From Halosimplex pelagicum (GTDB taxonomy: Archaea; Halobacteriota; Halobacteria; Halobacteriales; Haloarculaceae): a stretch of 64,000 bases of DNA. Location of the stretch: contig NZ_CP058909.1 of NCBI RefSeq assembly GCF_013415905.1, forward strand, positions 2,046,001 through 2,110,000. The letters are read 5' to 3'. Both the position numbers and the translations under genes were made by a program. The notes below the pieces were generated by a model that saw only the letters and a list, made by a program, of their open reading frames with translations, did no database searches and was not told where the DNA came from. Shown piece after piece: positions 9,781 through 18,276 of this stretch (positions are counted from its first letter, which is position 1; each line of letters begins with the position of its first letter).

Positions 9781-9787
9781 TTTATAC
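9781..9787 (+). promoter_or_regulatory. TATA box of the eL43-rpo12-pcc1 operon
   Basis: TTTATAC ends 26 bp before the ATG at 9814. With normal archaeal spacing this gives a transcript with almost no 5' leader. Confidence 0.6.
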
Positions 9788-9813
9788 GGCGCAGCGCCGG
9801 ACGGTACGATACT

Positions 9814-10092
9814 ATGGCCGAACAGCAGGGACGAACCGGGAGCGCGGGACGGTTCGGCGCGCGGTACGGCCGCGTCGCTCGCCGCCGCGTCGCCGAGATC
9901 GAGAGCGAGATGAACGAGGACCACACGTGCCCCGACTGCGGCGAGGACCGCGTCGACCGCCAGGGCACCGGCATCTGGGAGTGCGGCTACTGCGGGCACA
10001 CCTTCACCGGTGGCGCGTACAGCCCGACGACCCCCGGCGGCCGGACGGTCACCCGGTCGATCCGCGCCGCACTCGCCGACGACGACGAATGA
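9814..10092 (+). CDS. rpl37ae: Large-subunit ribosomal protein eL43 (L37ae)
   Basis: A 92-residue ribosomal protein. Start ATG 9814 gives [19 protein letters not shown], the standard basic N-terminus that contacts 23S rRNA. The zinc ribbon is CPDCG (residues about 38-42) and CGYCG (about 55-59), followed by FTGGAY, a family signature. It is the first gene of a three-gene operon with rpo12 and pcc1, an arrangement conserved across haloarchaea. The stop overlaps the next start as ATGA, so translation is probably coupled. Confidence 0.97.
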   Translation: MAEQQGRTGSAGRFGARYGRVARRRVAEIESEMNEDHTCPDCGEDRVDRQGTGIWECGYCGHTFTGGAYSPTTPGGRTVTRSIRAALADDDE

Positions 10093-10223
10093 GCTACAAG
10101 TGCTCCCGCTGCAAGCGCGACGTCGAACTGGACGAGTACGGCGGCGTCCGCTGTCCGTACTGCGGCCACCGCGTGCTCCTCAAGGAGCGCAGCCGCGACA
10201 TCAAAGAAGTCGACGTGCAGTAG
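10089..10223 (+). CDS. rpo12: DNA-directed RNA polymerase subunit Rpo12 (RpoP)
   Basis: A 44-residue zinc-ribbon subunit of archaeal RNA polymerase. The sequence [19 protein letters not shown] leads to [14 protein letters not shown], with four Cys ligands (C5, C8, and the CPYC pair). The C-terminal basic motif packs against Rpo3 in the assembly platform. Its ATG overlaps the eL43 stop codon by four bases. The length is normal for the family. Confidence 0.96.
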   Translation: MSYKCSRCKRDVELDEYGGVRCPYCGHRVLLKERSRDIKEVDVQ

Positions 10224-10233
10224 CGCGCGAGCC

Positions 10234-10485
10234 GTGGACCACGAGGCCGTTTTCGAGTGCGAGTATCCCGACGCCGAGCGCGCGCGCCGCGTCGAGCGCG
10301 CCATCGCCGTCGAGGTCGGCGACATCGAGGGCGACCGCACGACCGCGACCCTCGACCGCGACGGCGCGACCCTGACCGTCACCGTGGCCGCCGCCGACCT
10401 GGTGGCGCTGCGGGCCGGCTGTAACACCTGGCTGTCGCTCGTCTCGGTCGCCGAGGACTGCGGGGCCGCCGCGGCGGCGGACTGA
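10234..10485 (+). CDS. pcc1: KEOPS complex subunit Pcc1
   Basis: An 83-residue protein starting at GTG 10234, 10 bp after rpo12. The N-terminal strand (HEAVFECEYPDAERARRVERA) and the C-terminal helix (RAGCNTWLSLVSVAED) are characteristic of Pcc1. Pcc1 is the dimerisation subunit of KEOPS, which carries out the t6A37 tRNA modification together with Kae1, Bud32 and Cgi121. Its position after rpo12 is the common haloarchaeal order. Pcc1 proteins are always this small. Confidence 0.92.
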   Translation: MDHEAVFECEYPDAERARRVERAIAVEVGDIEGDRTTATLDRDGATLTVTVAAADLVALRAGCNTWLSLVSVAEDCGAAAAAD

Positions 10486-10585
10486 CGCGGTGGCGGCCCG
10501 ACACGGTGGCGAACCGACGGGTCGTCGCACGTGAACCAGGCCCACAAGTTATGAGCCTCGACGTGGTATCGTTCTCCCAGTAACC

Positions 10586-10621
10586 ATGGGTAACGAGCAC
10601 GCGTGGGTGGGGACAGCGTGA
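10586..10621 (+). other. Possible 11-codon leader ORF before the sensor-regulator gene
   Basis: ATG 10586 opens the peptide MGNEHAWVGTA. Its TGA (10619-10621) overlaps the GTG at 10618 as GTGA, the same coupling geometry used between operon genes here. A GGTGGGG stretch sits 5-6 bp before the GTG. This could be a translated upstream ORF that sets re-initiation at the regulator gene, or a chance reading. Low confidence. Confidence 0.3.
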
Positions 10622-13293
10622 GCGAGCGAGTGGAAGGTCCGGGGGCGGTGACCGACCCCGTCGTCGCCGAACTGCTCGACGCCGTCGAAGACCCGGCCGT
10701 CGTCTGCGACCCGGACGGGACCGTCCGCGCCTGGAACGGGCCGTTCGCCGAGCGGATCGAGGCGGACCCGCACGAGTCGTCGGTCGCGGCGGTCGTCGAC
10801 TGTCCGAGCGACCCGCTGGGGCGGGCGGTCGAGACCGGCGAGCGGACGATCGGGAGCGGGCCGGTCCGGTCGAGCGGTCGGGCGGTGACCGTCGCCGTCC
10901 GGCCGGTCGAGCGCGAGGGGGCGGTCACGGCCGCCGTGGTGACGCTGTCGGACGCGACGGACCCCTTCGAGACGGAGCGGGCGCTCTACGAGGCCAGCGT
11001 CGACGCGGCGGCCGACGCCGTCTACGTCGTCGACCGCTCGCACACGATCCGGGCCGCCAGCGACGGGTTCCGGCGCTTCACGGGTATCCCGACCGAGCGC
11101 GTCGAGGGGCGGGACGTGGACTGCCTGCGCGAGCTCGGGATCATCGACGGGGAGATCTTCCACGAGGGGATGCGGGCGCTGCGCGAGCTGTTCGCGGGCG
11201 CGGTCGACAGCCACACCGTCACCTCACACGTCCGGCTCGACGACGGGATGGGGTACGTCGAGAACCGGCTGTCGTCGATCGAGCGCGACGGCGAGGTCGT
11301 CGGCGTCGTCAACGTCGTTCGCGACGTGACCGAGCGCGAGCGCCGCCGGGAGGCGCTGGCGGCCAACCGCGAGCGCCTGTCGACCATCATGGAGGACCTG
11401 CCGGTCATGATGGTTGTGGTCGACGGCGATGGGCGGATCGACCACTGTCAGGGGCTGGACTTCGACGCGCTCGTCTGCGACCGGTCGGAGTTCCTCGGCG
11501 AGCCCGTCGAGGCGTTCGAGCCGGTGTGTCCGGACCTGGTCGATGGGTTCCACCGGGCGCTCGACGGGGAGACGGGCGACGCGACGGCGGCGATCGGCGA
11601 CCGGACCTACAAGGCGTGTTTCGAGCCGCTGACCCGGTCCGAGCCCGCGGAGAGCGGCGCGGACGAGCCGGCGCCGGCGGGCGCCATCGCCGTCGCCATC
11701 GACATCACCGACCGCACGCGGCGGGAAGCGGAACGGCAGGCCCGCGAGCAGGAACTGCGCGCGGTCATCGAGAGCAGCGCGGACCCGATCGCGATGCAGG
11801 ACGTCGACGGACGCTACCGGGTCGTCAACGAGGCGATGGTCGAGACCAGCGACGGCGACCGGGACTCGATCGTCGGGTCGACGCCGGAGGCGGTGTTCGA
11901 CGACCGGTTCGCGACGCGCGTCGAGGCCCACCGCCGGGCGGTGCTGGACACCGAGCGGGCCCGGGTCGTCGAGGAGACGATGGCCGGCGAGCCGACCGAC
12001 GAGACCGTCCAGTTGACGTTCGCGCCGTATCACGGTCCGGACGGTGAGGTGCAGGGGACCGTCAGCATCGCCAGGGACATCACCGAACTGGAGCGCCAGC
12101 GCGGCGAACTGGAGACGCTGGCGGAGATCCAGGAGCTCGTCCAGGAGAGCGTCCGGGCGCTGACGGGCGCGACGACCAGCGAGGCGATCAAGGAGAGCGT
12201 CTGCGAGCGGCTGGCCGACTCGGAGTACTACGAGTTCGCCTGGATCGGCCAGCGGGAGGCCTCCAGGCGGGAGGTGACCCCGACCCACTGGACGGGGATC
12301 GCCGACGACTACCTCGAGGAGATCACGGTCACGGTCGCGGCCGACGACCGTGGCGGCGGCCCGGCCGGCGAGGCCTACCGCACCGGCGAGGTGCAGGTCG
12401 TCCACGACGTGACGAGCGACCCGGTGTTCGAGCCGTGGCGCGAGGCCGCCGTCGAGAGCGGGGTCGGGTCGATGGTCGCGGTGCCGCTGACCCACGGGTC
12501 GACGACTCACGGTCTGCTCGCGGTGTACGCCGACCGCCCGAACGCCTTCAGCAGGCGGGAGCTGTCGGGCTTCGAGACCCTCGGCGAGGCGGTCGGCTTC
12601 GCGCTCGCGGCCGCCCAGTACCGACGGCTCGTCGAATCGGACTCCGTCCTCGAACTGGAGTTCGAGGTCCACAGCGGGACGCCGCTGTTCGCGGCCAGCC
12701 GCGAGCACGACTGCCGGTTCGAGATCGACCACGCGGTCCGGACCGGCGACGACCGCGTCGTCAACTACCTCACCGTCGAGGGCGCCGACCCCGAGGTCGG
12801 CGCGGCGGCCGCCGAAGAGCTGTCCAACCTCGTCGAGATCCGCGAACTCGACCGCGAGGACGGTCCGCACTTCGAGATGACGCTGACCGACTCGGTCTTC
12901 CGGTACCTCGCCGACGCCGGCGCGCGCGGCAAGCGCGGCATCGTCGAGGACGGCGTCGGGCACATGCTCGTCGAGGCGCCGGCGGACCTGGACGTGCGGC
13001 GGGTCACCGAGGCGATGGACGCTCGCTTTCCCGACGTGAGCCTGGCCGCCAAGCGCGAGCGCCACCGCACCGACGCCCCCTGGTGGCCGGGCCACGGCGA
13101 CATCGGCGCCCGGCTGACCGACCGCCAGCGCGCGGTCCTCAAGACGGCCTACTACAACGGCTACTACGAGTGGCCCCGCGACGCGGACTCCGAGACGCTC
13201 GCCGACTCGCTCGACATCGCCTCGACGACCTTCCTCCAGCACCTCCGCAAGGGCCACCGCCGCGTCCTCGAAGCCATGTTCGACTCGCAGTGA
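10618..13293 (+). CDS. PAS-GAF sensor with HTH-10 (bacterio-opsin activator-like) output
   Basis: An 891-residue cytoplasmic regulator. GTG 10618 is preferred over GTG 10603 because a purine-rich GGTGGGG precedes it. In order there are PAS-like domains at about 15-115, 120-235, 240-370 and 375-490. A GAF domain spans about 500-660, a Bat-type domain of two parts about 665-800, and a C-terminal HTH-10 about 825-885. The HTH-10 signature is LTDRQRAVLKTAYYNGYYEW followed by SLDIASTTFLQHLRKG. No histidine kinase core is present, so signals from PAS/GAF ligands (small molecules, redox or light) probably act directly on DNA binding. Targets are unknown. No TM segment is seen. Confidence 0.9.
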   Translation: MSERVEGPGAVTDPVVAELLDAVEDPAVVCDPDGTVRAWNGPFAERIEADPHESSVAAVVDCPSDPLGRAVETGERTIGSGPVRSSGRAVTVAVRPVEREGAVTAAVVTLSDATDPFETERALYEASVDAAADAVYVVDRSHTIRAASDGFRRFTGIPTERVEGRDVDCLRELGIIDGEIFHEGMRALRELFAGAVDSHTVTSHVRLDDGMGYVENRLSSIERDGEVVGVVNVVRDVTERERRREALAANRERLSTIMEDLPVMMVVVDGDGRIDHCQGLDFDALVCDRSEFLGEPVEAFEPVCPDLVDGFHRALDGETGDATAAIGDRTYKACFEPLTRSEPAESGADEPAPAGAIAVAIDITDRTRREAERQAREQELRAVIESSADPIAMQDVDGRYRVVNEAMVETSDGDRDSIVGSTPEAVFDDRFATRVEAHRRAVLDTERARVVEETMAGEPTDETVQLTFAPYHGPDGEVQGTVSIARDITELERQRGELETLAEIQELVQESVRALTGATTSEAIKESVCERLADSEYYEFAWIGQREASRREVTPTHWTGIADDYLEEITVTVAADDRGGGPAGEAYRTGEVQVVHDVTSDPVFEPWREAAVESGVGSMVAVPLTHGSTTHGLLAVYADRPNAFSRRELSGFETLGEAVGFALAAAQYRRLVESDSVLELEFEVHSGTPLFAASREHDCRFEIDHAVRTGDDRVVNYLTVEGADPEVGAAAAEELSNLVEIRELDREDGPHFEMTLTDSVFRYLADAGARGKRGIVEDGVGHMLVEAPADLDVRRVTEAMDARFPDVSLAAKRERHRTDAPWWPGHGDIGARLTDRQRAVLKTAYYNGYYEWPRDADSETLADSLDIASTTFLQHLRKGHRRVLEAMFDSQ

Positions 13294-13429
13294 GCCCACG
13301 TCCGCTCGCCCGGACACCCCCTCCCCGCGAAACGTCACCCTCTCGAACAGGTGAACGGAGTAACAGGTACCCTAGGCTTCTAGGGCCGATATTCTTTATG
13401 GAGAGCGAGCAACGGTAGGGTAGACGGGT

Positions 13430-13834
13430 ATGAGTGAACGGAGCGGGTCAAACGACGGAGGACGCGGTCGCACGAAGCCTGCGGTCGACGACCTGGAGGG
13501 GGATCGGCCGTTCATCGACACGGTGTTCGAAGCGCTCTCGGACTGGCGGCGCCGCGAGGTCTGCCAGTTCTTCCGGGAGGGCGACGTGAGCACGGCGACG
13601 GTGGACGAACTGGCGATGCTGCTCGCGGCCAGCGAGCCGGCGGGGCTCGGGGAGCCCCGCGGCCGCAGCCACGACGAGTTCGCGACCGAGCTCGTGGAGA
13701 CGCATCTCCCGCGGCTCGACGCGGCGGGCGTCGTCGACTACGACGACCGCTCGGACACGGTCCGCTACTGGGGCCAGCCGACCGTCGAGAAGTGGCTCGA
13801 ACACGTCACCGAGGTCGACGGCCGCAACAACTGA
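13430..13834 (+). CDS. DUF7344-type winged-helix protein
   Basis: A 134-residue protein starting at ATG 13430. The core IDTVFEALSDWRRREVCQFF begins a winged helix, followed by TVDELAMLLA and ETHLPRLDAAGVVDYD. This is the usual haloarchaeal DUF7344 pattern of a small ArsR/MarR-like DNA-binding domain. A TTTATGG box at about 13396-13402 could be its promoter. It is the last gene of the GC-rich backbone before the accessory region. A second family member lies at 23513-23899. Regulatory targets are unknown. Confidence 0.75.
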   Translation: MSERSGSNDGGRGRTKPAVDDLEGDRPFIDTVFEALSDWRRREVCQFFREGDVSTATVDELAMLLAASEPAGLGEPRGRSHDEFATELVETHLPRLDAAGVVDYDDRSDTVRYWGQPTVEKWLEHVTEVDGRNN

Positions 13835-13927
13835 GTCGCGCCGGCGCGGCGACCGGCAGTGGTCGCGCGGGGCGGGGTCGGCCCGCCGGCGGTCGGCTAT
13901 CACCGGCCCGACCGGAAAGCGGGGGTT

Positions 13928-14884
13928 CTACTGATGTATCCCCATCACCTCGATCTGCTCTTGATAGCGGTTGCGAATCGTCACTTCGGTCACTTGCGCC
14001 ACGTCGGCCACCGCTTTTTGGGTTCGTTTCTCGTTACAGAGCATAGCAGCCGCGTAAATCGCGGCAGCGGCGAATCCGGACGGGCCTCGACCCGATAGTA
14101 ACGGCTCGGCGGTTTCCTCGATGATCTCGTTGGCCTTCGTTTCGACCTCCTGTGGCAAATCGAGTTTCGAACTGAATCGGGGAACGTACTGTTTCGGATC
14201 TATGGGGAGGAGTTCGAGTCCCAGTTCGTTTGAAATGTAGCGATAGGTACGGCTGATTTCGATACGTTCGACACGCGATATTTCGGCTATCTCCTCTAAC
14301 GAGCGTGGAATGCCCTCCTGTCGACAACCAGCATACAGTGCAGCCGTGGCCACGCCTTCAATTGACCGGCCACGAATCAAATCCTCGTCCAATGCCCGCC
14401 GATAGATCACGCTCGTTACTTCACGGACGGAGCGCGGAACGCCGAGTGCGCTCGCCATGCGATCGATCTCGCTGAGGGCAAACTGAAGATTCCGCTCACC
14501 AGCGTCCTTCGTTCTGATTCGTTCTTGCCATTTGCGGAGTCGATGCATCTGGGATCGCTTTTTCGACGAAATCGAACGGCCATACGCGTCTTTATCCTTC
14601 CAGTCGATCTGGGTGGTCAGCCCCTTATCGTGCATCGTCTTGGTAGTGGGCGCACCGACGCGCGATTTCTCCTGGCGCTCTTGATGAGTGAACGCACGCC
14701 ACTCCGGTCCTGAATCGACCAACTCGTCTTCAATCACGAGGCCGCAATCGTCACAGACACGTTCACTCTGCCCTGAACTCTGGACGATAGTATGTGATCC
14801 TCCCGCTGCGCACGTCTCAGTATCTGTCTCTCCACTAGAGTGCTCCGTTTCGTTCTCCTCCTCGAGACGAACAGACCAAACCAT
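13928..14884 (-). CDS. tfb: Transcription initiation factor IIB (TFB) with altered zinc ribbon
   Basis: A 318-residue TFB. Start ATG 14884 ([16 protein letters not shown]) is preferred because the frame upstream looks non-coding and a TATA-like AACTTTATG lies about 30 bp before it. After the acidic N-terminus, the zinc ribbon keeps only three of four Cys: CAAGG replaces the first CxxC knuckle, while CDDCG is intact. The B-reader/linker [19 protein letters not shown] and both cyclin folds follow, with repeat signatures [14 protein letters not shown] and [15 protein letters not shown]. The C-terminal HTH ([13 protein letters not shown]) contacts BRE. It would recruit RNA polymerase to a promoter subset. 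Haloarchaea usually encode several TFBs. Its location at the edge of the accessory block suggests transfer or specialisation. Confidence 0.93.
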   Translation of the reverse strand: MVWSVRLEEENETEHSSGETDTETCAAGGSHTIVQSSGQSERVCDDCGLVIEDELVDSGPEWRAFTHQERQEKSRVGAPTTKTMHDKGLTTQIDWKDKDAYGRSISSKKRSQMHRLRKWQERIRTKDAGERNLQFALSEIDRMASALGVPRSVREVTSVIYRRALDEDLIRGRSIEGVATAALYAGCRQEGIPRSLEEIAEISRVERIEISRTYRYISNELGLELLPIDPKQYVPRFSSKLDLPQEVETKANEIIEETAEPLLSGRGPSGFAAAAIYAAAMLCNEKRTQKAVADVAQVTEVTIRNRYQEQIEVMGIHQ

Positions 14885-15089
14885 TGGTTTGTAACAGAAG
14901 AAGTACAGAGGCATAAAGTTTGAATTGCATATCTGACATCGATTGAAGAGAACTGATGAGGCTGATTCATACCCTAGAATAGAATCCATCGTTAACCCTA
15001 TCACTCGTTTGTTAGGATGGGGTGCGGGTTCTATGGTGCCACGTATTGCGAACCGACACGATTTACCTGTACCCTCTCGTATGCAACTC

Positions 15090-15374
15090 ATGGCAGATCT
15101 CAATTCCATTGCGAAACAGATTCACAACCTCAGCCCGGGTCCCGTCGAGATAACTCTTCAGGATGGATCGCAGGCAATATATCAGATCTCCAAAGCTGAG
15201 TTCTTTCAGCAGGAATTTCAGGCCGAAGGGACCCGAGAAAATGACGAACCTCGCTATCGATTCGTATCGAGTGAAGATAACGAATCAATTCTCATTGGAC
15301 GGAAGGAGCCAGATGAGTCCACCTGGACAATGGTCGGGCGTATTCAGGAAATCGGTGCAGTTGAAACTGAATGA
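15090..15374 (+). CDS. Small conserved-looking haloarchaeal protein, unknown function
   Basis: A 94-residue protein. ATG 15090 ([20 protein letters not shown]) or ATG 15081 are the plausible starts; the frame upstream looks non-coding. It has a predicted alpha helix followed by beta-rich segments ([36 protein letters not shown]). It resembles small haloarchaeal proteins annotated loosely as transcriptional regulators, but no HTH is visible. It diverges from the tfb gene. Function unknown. Confidence 0.6.
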   Translation: MADLNSIAKQIHNLSPGPVEITLQDGSQAIYQISKAEFFQQEFQAEGTRENDEPRYRFVSSEDNESILIGRKEPDESTWTMVGRIQEIGAVETE

Positions 15375-15399
15375 GATTCTGGATTTATTAATCCATCAA

Positions 15400-16377
15400 T
15401 TATGCAAACAAACTTGTAGAGGGGATGTCCTCACGTCCAGCCGCCTGTTCATATGCAACATGCGCAGCAGCGACATCTTGAATAGCGAGACCGGTGCTGT
15501 CAAATATTGTCAGTTCATCCTGGGGGATTGTTAAATCATCTTCCGGACGTACTAATTCGCCAAGTTCGGCATCGATATCATCTTCATCGATTTCTCCTTG
15601 GTTCCATGGGACATTAATCTCACCTGCATGAATCGCTTGATCAAAGCTATCGATACAGACGTATCCGGTAGAGAGAATACTACTGTCGAGTTCCTGTTTT
15701 CCTTCTGCATCGGCACCGATGGCATTGATATGAGTATGAGGACTGACAGCGCTAAGCGGAACAATCGGTTCTTCAGCAGGGGTCACAGTCGAGACAATAT
15801 CACATGAGGCTGCTTCTTGAATTGTCCCAGATTGAATCTCAAAATCGGGATGCGTGTTAATGAAGGTGTCTACAGCTTCCTCATCCACATCGTTTACGAC
15901 GATCTTGTCGATTGGGCGGACTTGGGTGAGAGCTTCAAATTGTGCATACGATTGTGTTCCGGCACCGATGAGGCCTAAACTGCGAGCATTTTCGATCGCG
16001 AGACGATCTGTGGCAACGGCTGCAGCTGCCGCAGTCCGCTTCCGAGTGAGAACGGTCGCGTCCATGATAGCTAACGGACTAAGAGTCTCCGGATCGGAGT
16101 AAATGATTATCCCCATCACAGTTGGTAGGTTGTTGTTCAATGGATTATCTGGATGGACGTTAACCCATTTAATTGCAGCGCCCTCCCATGAATCCGCCTC
16201 TACATACGCAGGCATTGACCGAAAATCGCCGTTATACTGAGGCAGATCGATATACGATTTTGTCGGCATTACAACAGTCCCTCGTTCGTAGGCTTCGAAC
16301 GCTTCTTCTACGGACGAAATGATTCCCTCAATCGGTACTGATTGTGTTACTTCAGAATCCAGCAGTAGAGTATCCAT
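15400..16377 (-). CDS. Ornithine cyclodeaminase / mu-crystallin family dehydrogenase
   Basis: A 325-residue NAD(P)-binding enzyme. ATG 16377 (MDTLLLDSEVTQSVPIEG) is favoured over 16395 because GGTGATC, matching the 16S anti-SD, sits 2-3 bp before it. The family core is visible: KWVNVHPDNP (substrate lysine region), MDATVLTRKRTAAAAAVAT, the Rossmann motif LGLIGAGTQSYAQ and INAIGADAEGKQELD. The family includes ornithine cyclodeaminase, archaeal alanine dehydrogenase and ketimine reductases. The exact substrate cannot be assigned from sequence. Codon use is clearly lower in GC than the backbone, suggesting acquisition. It is a single gene. Confidence 0.88.
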   Translation of the reverse strand: MDTLLLDSEVTQSVPIEGIISSVEEAFEAYERGTVVMPTKSYIDLPQYNGDFRSMPAYVEADSWEGAAIKWVNVHPDNPLNNNLPTVMGIIIYSDPETLSPLAIMDATVLTRKRTAAAAAVATDRLAIENARSLGLIGAGTQSYAQFEALTQVRPIDKIVVNDVDEEAVDTFINTHPDFEIQSGTIQEAASCDIVSTVTPAEEPIVPLSAVSPHTHINAIGADAEGKQELDSSILSTGYVCIDSFDQAIHAGEINVPWNQGEIDEDDIDAELGELVRPEDDLTIPQDELTIFDSTGLAIQDVAAAHVAYEQAAGREDIPSTSLFA

Positions 16378-16471
16378 ATGATCACCTACTTCCATGTTGG
16401 ATATAGTCCCATCTCAATTCATACCTAATCAAGCTGATGTGACTGTGTTTGAACCACATTGTATCATCGGG

Positions 16472-16639
16472 TCATTCTGACTTCATTTCCTTCAGACGAT
16501 CGAGCAAGTCTTCTGTCGAATTATCCGTTTCAAACGTCATCTTGCCGCTGTATTCCTCTGGTTGCTCTTCGGAGTCAGATTCAATTTCGGAGAGTTTCTT
16601 CTCGCGGCGTTCGAACTCGCGTTCATCGAAGTTACCCAT
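16472..16639 (-). CDS. Small acidic DUF5786-like protein
   Basis: A 55-residue acidic protein starting at ATG 16639 (MGNFDEREFERREKKLSEIE); ATG 16645 (MAMGNF) is an alternative. The C-terminal KMTFETDNSTEDLLDRLKEM matches the pattern of DUF5786-type haloarchaeal small proteins, which end in a strand followed by a DELLDKLKEI-like helix. It is a single-gene unit upstream of the ornithine cyclodeaminase-family gene and probably soluble. Function unknown. Confidence 0.6.
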   Translation of the reverse strand: MGNFDEREFERREKKLSEIESDSEEQPEEYSGKMTFETDNSTEDLLDRLKEMKSE

Positions 16640-16872
16640 GGCCATATGAATCTGAATCTTGGAACGGGTAACCAATAAGCATAGTGGGTTTATGGTAACA
16701 GTTCACAAGGGAGCCGGTTATAGGTGAGTGGTCCAGGGACTACTTATCAAGTGCATATACCGCACATGTAGCTGGCTTCGCGATGGCTGCAACCTGCCTG
16801 ATTCTTACCGTTTATACTGGACTTGGAATCGAGACAGGGGGTATATTATTCAGTCTGCTTCCTCCAGCCTCG

Positions 16873-18216
16873 ATGGAAGACAAACGGTGGTTCCTCTTCG
16901 CCCGTGTGAGTAGTGATGATCAACTGGACAACACCAGCACAGAAAAACAACTGTCCGATATTCGTCAGCGTACTGACGACCTGTCTGGTAGTATTACTGA
17001 TGAAATAGAACGTGCCGAATCGGGTGCCCAAATGGATCGCGAGTCGTTGAACAGAATCTTGGATATGGGGGAGAATGATGAGTTTGACGTGCTGGGGATC
17101 TGGAAATTAGATCGGCTGACTAGATCTGATCCATGGGAGAGCGTCAGTTATCTTCGGAAACTGCGCGAATCCGATATCATTCTGTACTCCCATAATCACG
17201 GTTTCTTCGACTGGGAGGACCGGCGAGATTTCGAGATCATGGTCCGTGAGGTACTGTTCTCAAGAGAATGGTACTCCCGAATCAAAGAAAACGCTGAAGA
17301 TGGTCAACTCAAACATCTTAAACAGGGGAAATATCCATTCGGGAGTCCCCACTGGGGATACACGACCGACGATGAGAAATATATCCGACTTACTGGACGT
17401 GGGGAGAATGTTATTCCAGAAATATTTGATATCTACGTGGAAACTGAAAATAGAGCGGAAACCAGACGTCGAGTGAATGATGAGCATGGGCTAAAAGATG
17501 ACCCGCTCACAGACACTCAAATAAAAACAATTCTTGAGAGCCCACTCTGCTTAGGCCAGTTGGGTCTGAAAGGACAAGTTGTCAATACGAAGGCAGACCT
17601 TCAGTGCGTTTCAAAAGAGACATTCAATCGAACTCAAGAAATTCTAGAAAGTCGATCTGGCTCTTCCTCCGAAGCTGAAGTGGTGCCTGAGTCGATCGGA
17701 CGAGCTGAAAAGAGGTTCGGTCCTGAGTTCATCGGGAACCTCTTCGACAAGCTGAGCACAGTCTGTCCTGAGCCTGACTGTAATGGAATATTGGAAGGAA
17801 CAAATTCAACGAGAACGGTGCGGAATCGCGTCCTCATCGAGTACACGTGTGGGAAGTGTGACTTCACTGGCCCGCTCTTTGATCAACAAGAGATCAATAA
17901 ACTGGATGCGACCATTCCGCTTGCCTGCCCATTCTGTGTATCGGTTGATGATGTCTCAGGAGAACAAGTATCGTCGTCTGCGCTTGAGTATCTCTACACC
18001 TGCAACAACTGTCAAAACGAGTTCGCGGTTGATGTCCCGCCCAATAAGTATCAACGGGCGTTTGAACATCCCGAAGTTGCTTTTCGTTGGGATCCAAACA
18101 GAGATCAGCCGTCTGAGGAAGTTGATGGGGTTAATCCGGAGGATACCGAATTTGTTTGGGGCAGGGAAATAATGTCCGATGGTGGTAGTGATCCCTGTTC
18201 TGATAGTGAAATGTAG
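16873..18216 (+). CDS. Large serine recombinase A with zinc-ribbon C-terminus
   Basis: A 447-residue site-specific recombinase. ATG 16873 starts right at the resolvase fold, MEDKRWFLFARVSSDDQ, with catalytic Ser13 and Arg11. The second active-site motif WKLDRLTRS lies near residues 77-85. A recombinase (DNA-binding) domain follows to about 280. The C-terminal third carries paired Cys clusters (CGKC, CPFC, CNNC), as in the zinc-ribbon domain of large serine integrases. It would cut and rejoin DNA through a phosphoserine link at attachment sites. It is on the opposite strand to recombinase B (19035-21375) and is not closely similar to it. It looks intact, so it may be the functional integrase of this block. 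Confidence 0.88.
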   Translation: MEDKRWFLFARVSSDDQLDNTSTEKQLSDIRQRTDDLSGSITDEIERAESGAQMDRESLNRILDMGENDEFDVLGIWKLDRLTRSDPWESVSYLRKLRESDIILYSHNHGFFDWEDRRDFEIMVREVLFSREWYSRIKENAEDGQLKHLKQGKYPFGSPHWGYTTDDEKYIRLTGRGENVIPEIFDIYVETENRAETRRRVNDEHGLKDDPLTDTQIKTILESPLCLGQLGLKGQVVNTKADLQCVSKETFNRTQEILESRSGSSSEAEVVPESIGRAEKRFGPEFIGNLFDKLSTVCPEPDCNGILEGTNSTRTVRNRVLIEYTCGKCDFTGPLFDQQEINKLDATIPLACPFCVSVDDVSGEQVSSSALEYLYTCNNCQNEFAVDVPPNKYQRAFEHPEVAFRWDPNRDQPSEEVDGVNPEDTEFVWGREIMSDGGSDPCSDSEM

Positions 18217-18276
18217 GTGACAATGATGAATCCCTATCACCGATATATGCACAATTGATTGATCTCCCTCAATAGG

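Noticed and set aside
11224-13338. 704-residue minus-strand open frame opposite the sensor-regulator
   Set aside because: No domain is recognisable and the plus strand encodes PAS, GAF and HTH-10 domains over the same bases.
13370-13430. Possible tRNA or RNA gene in the gap before the DUF7344 gene
   Set aside because: No cloverleaf or conserved tRNA boxes could be found; the AT-rich part is explained by a TATA-like box.
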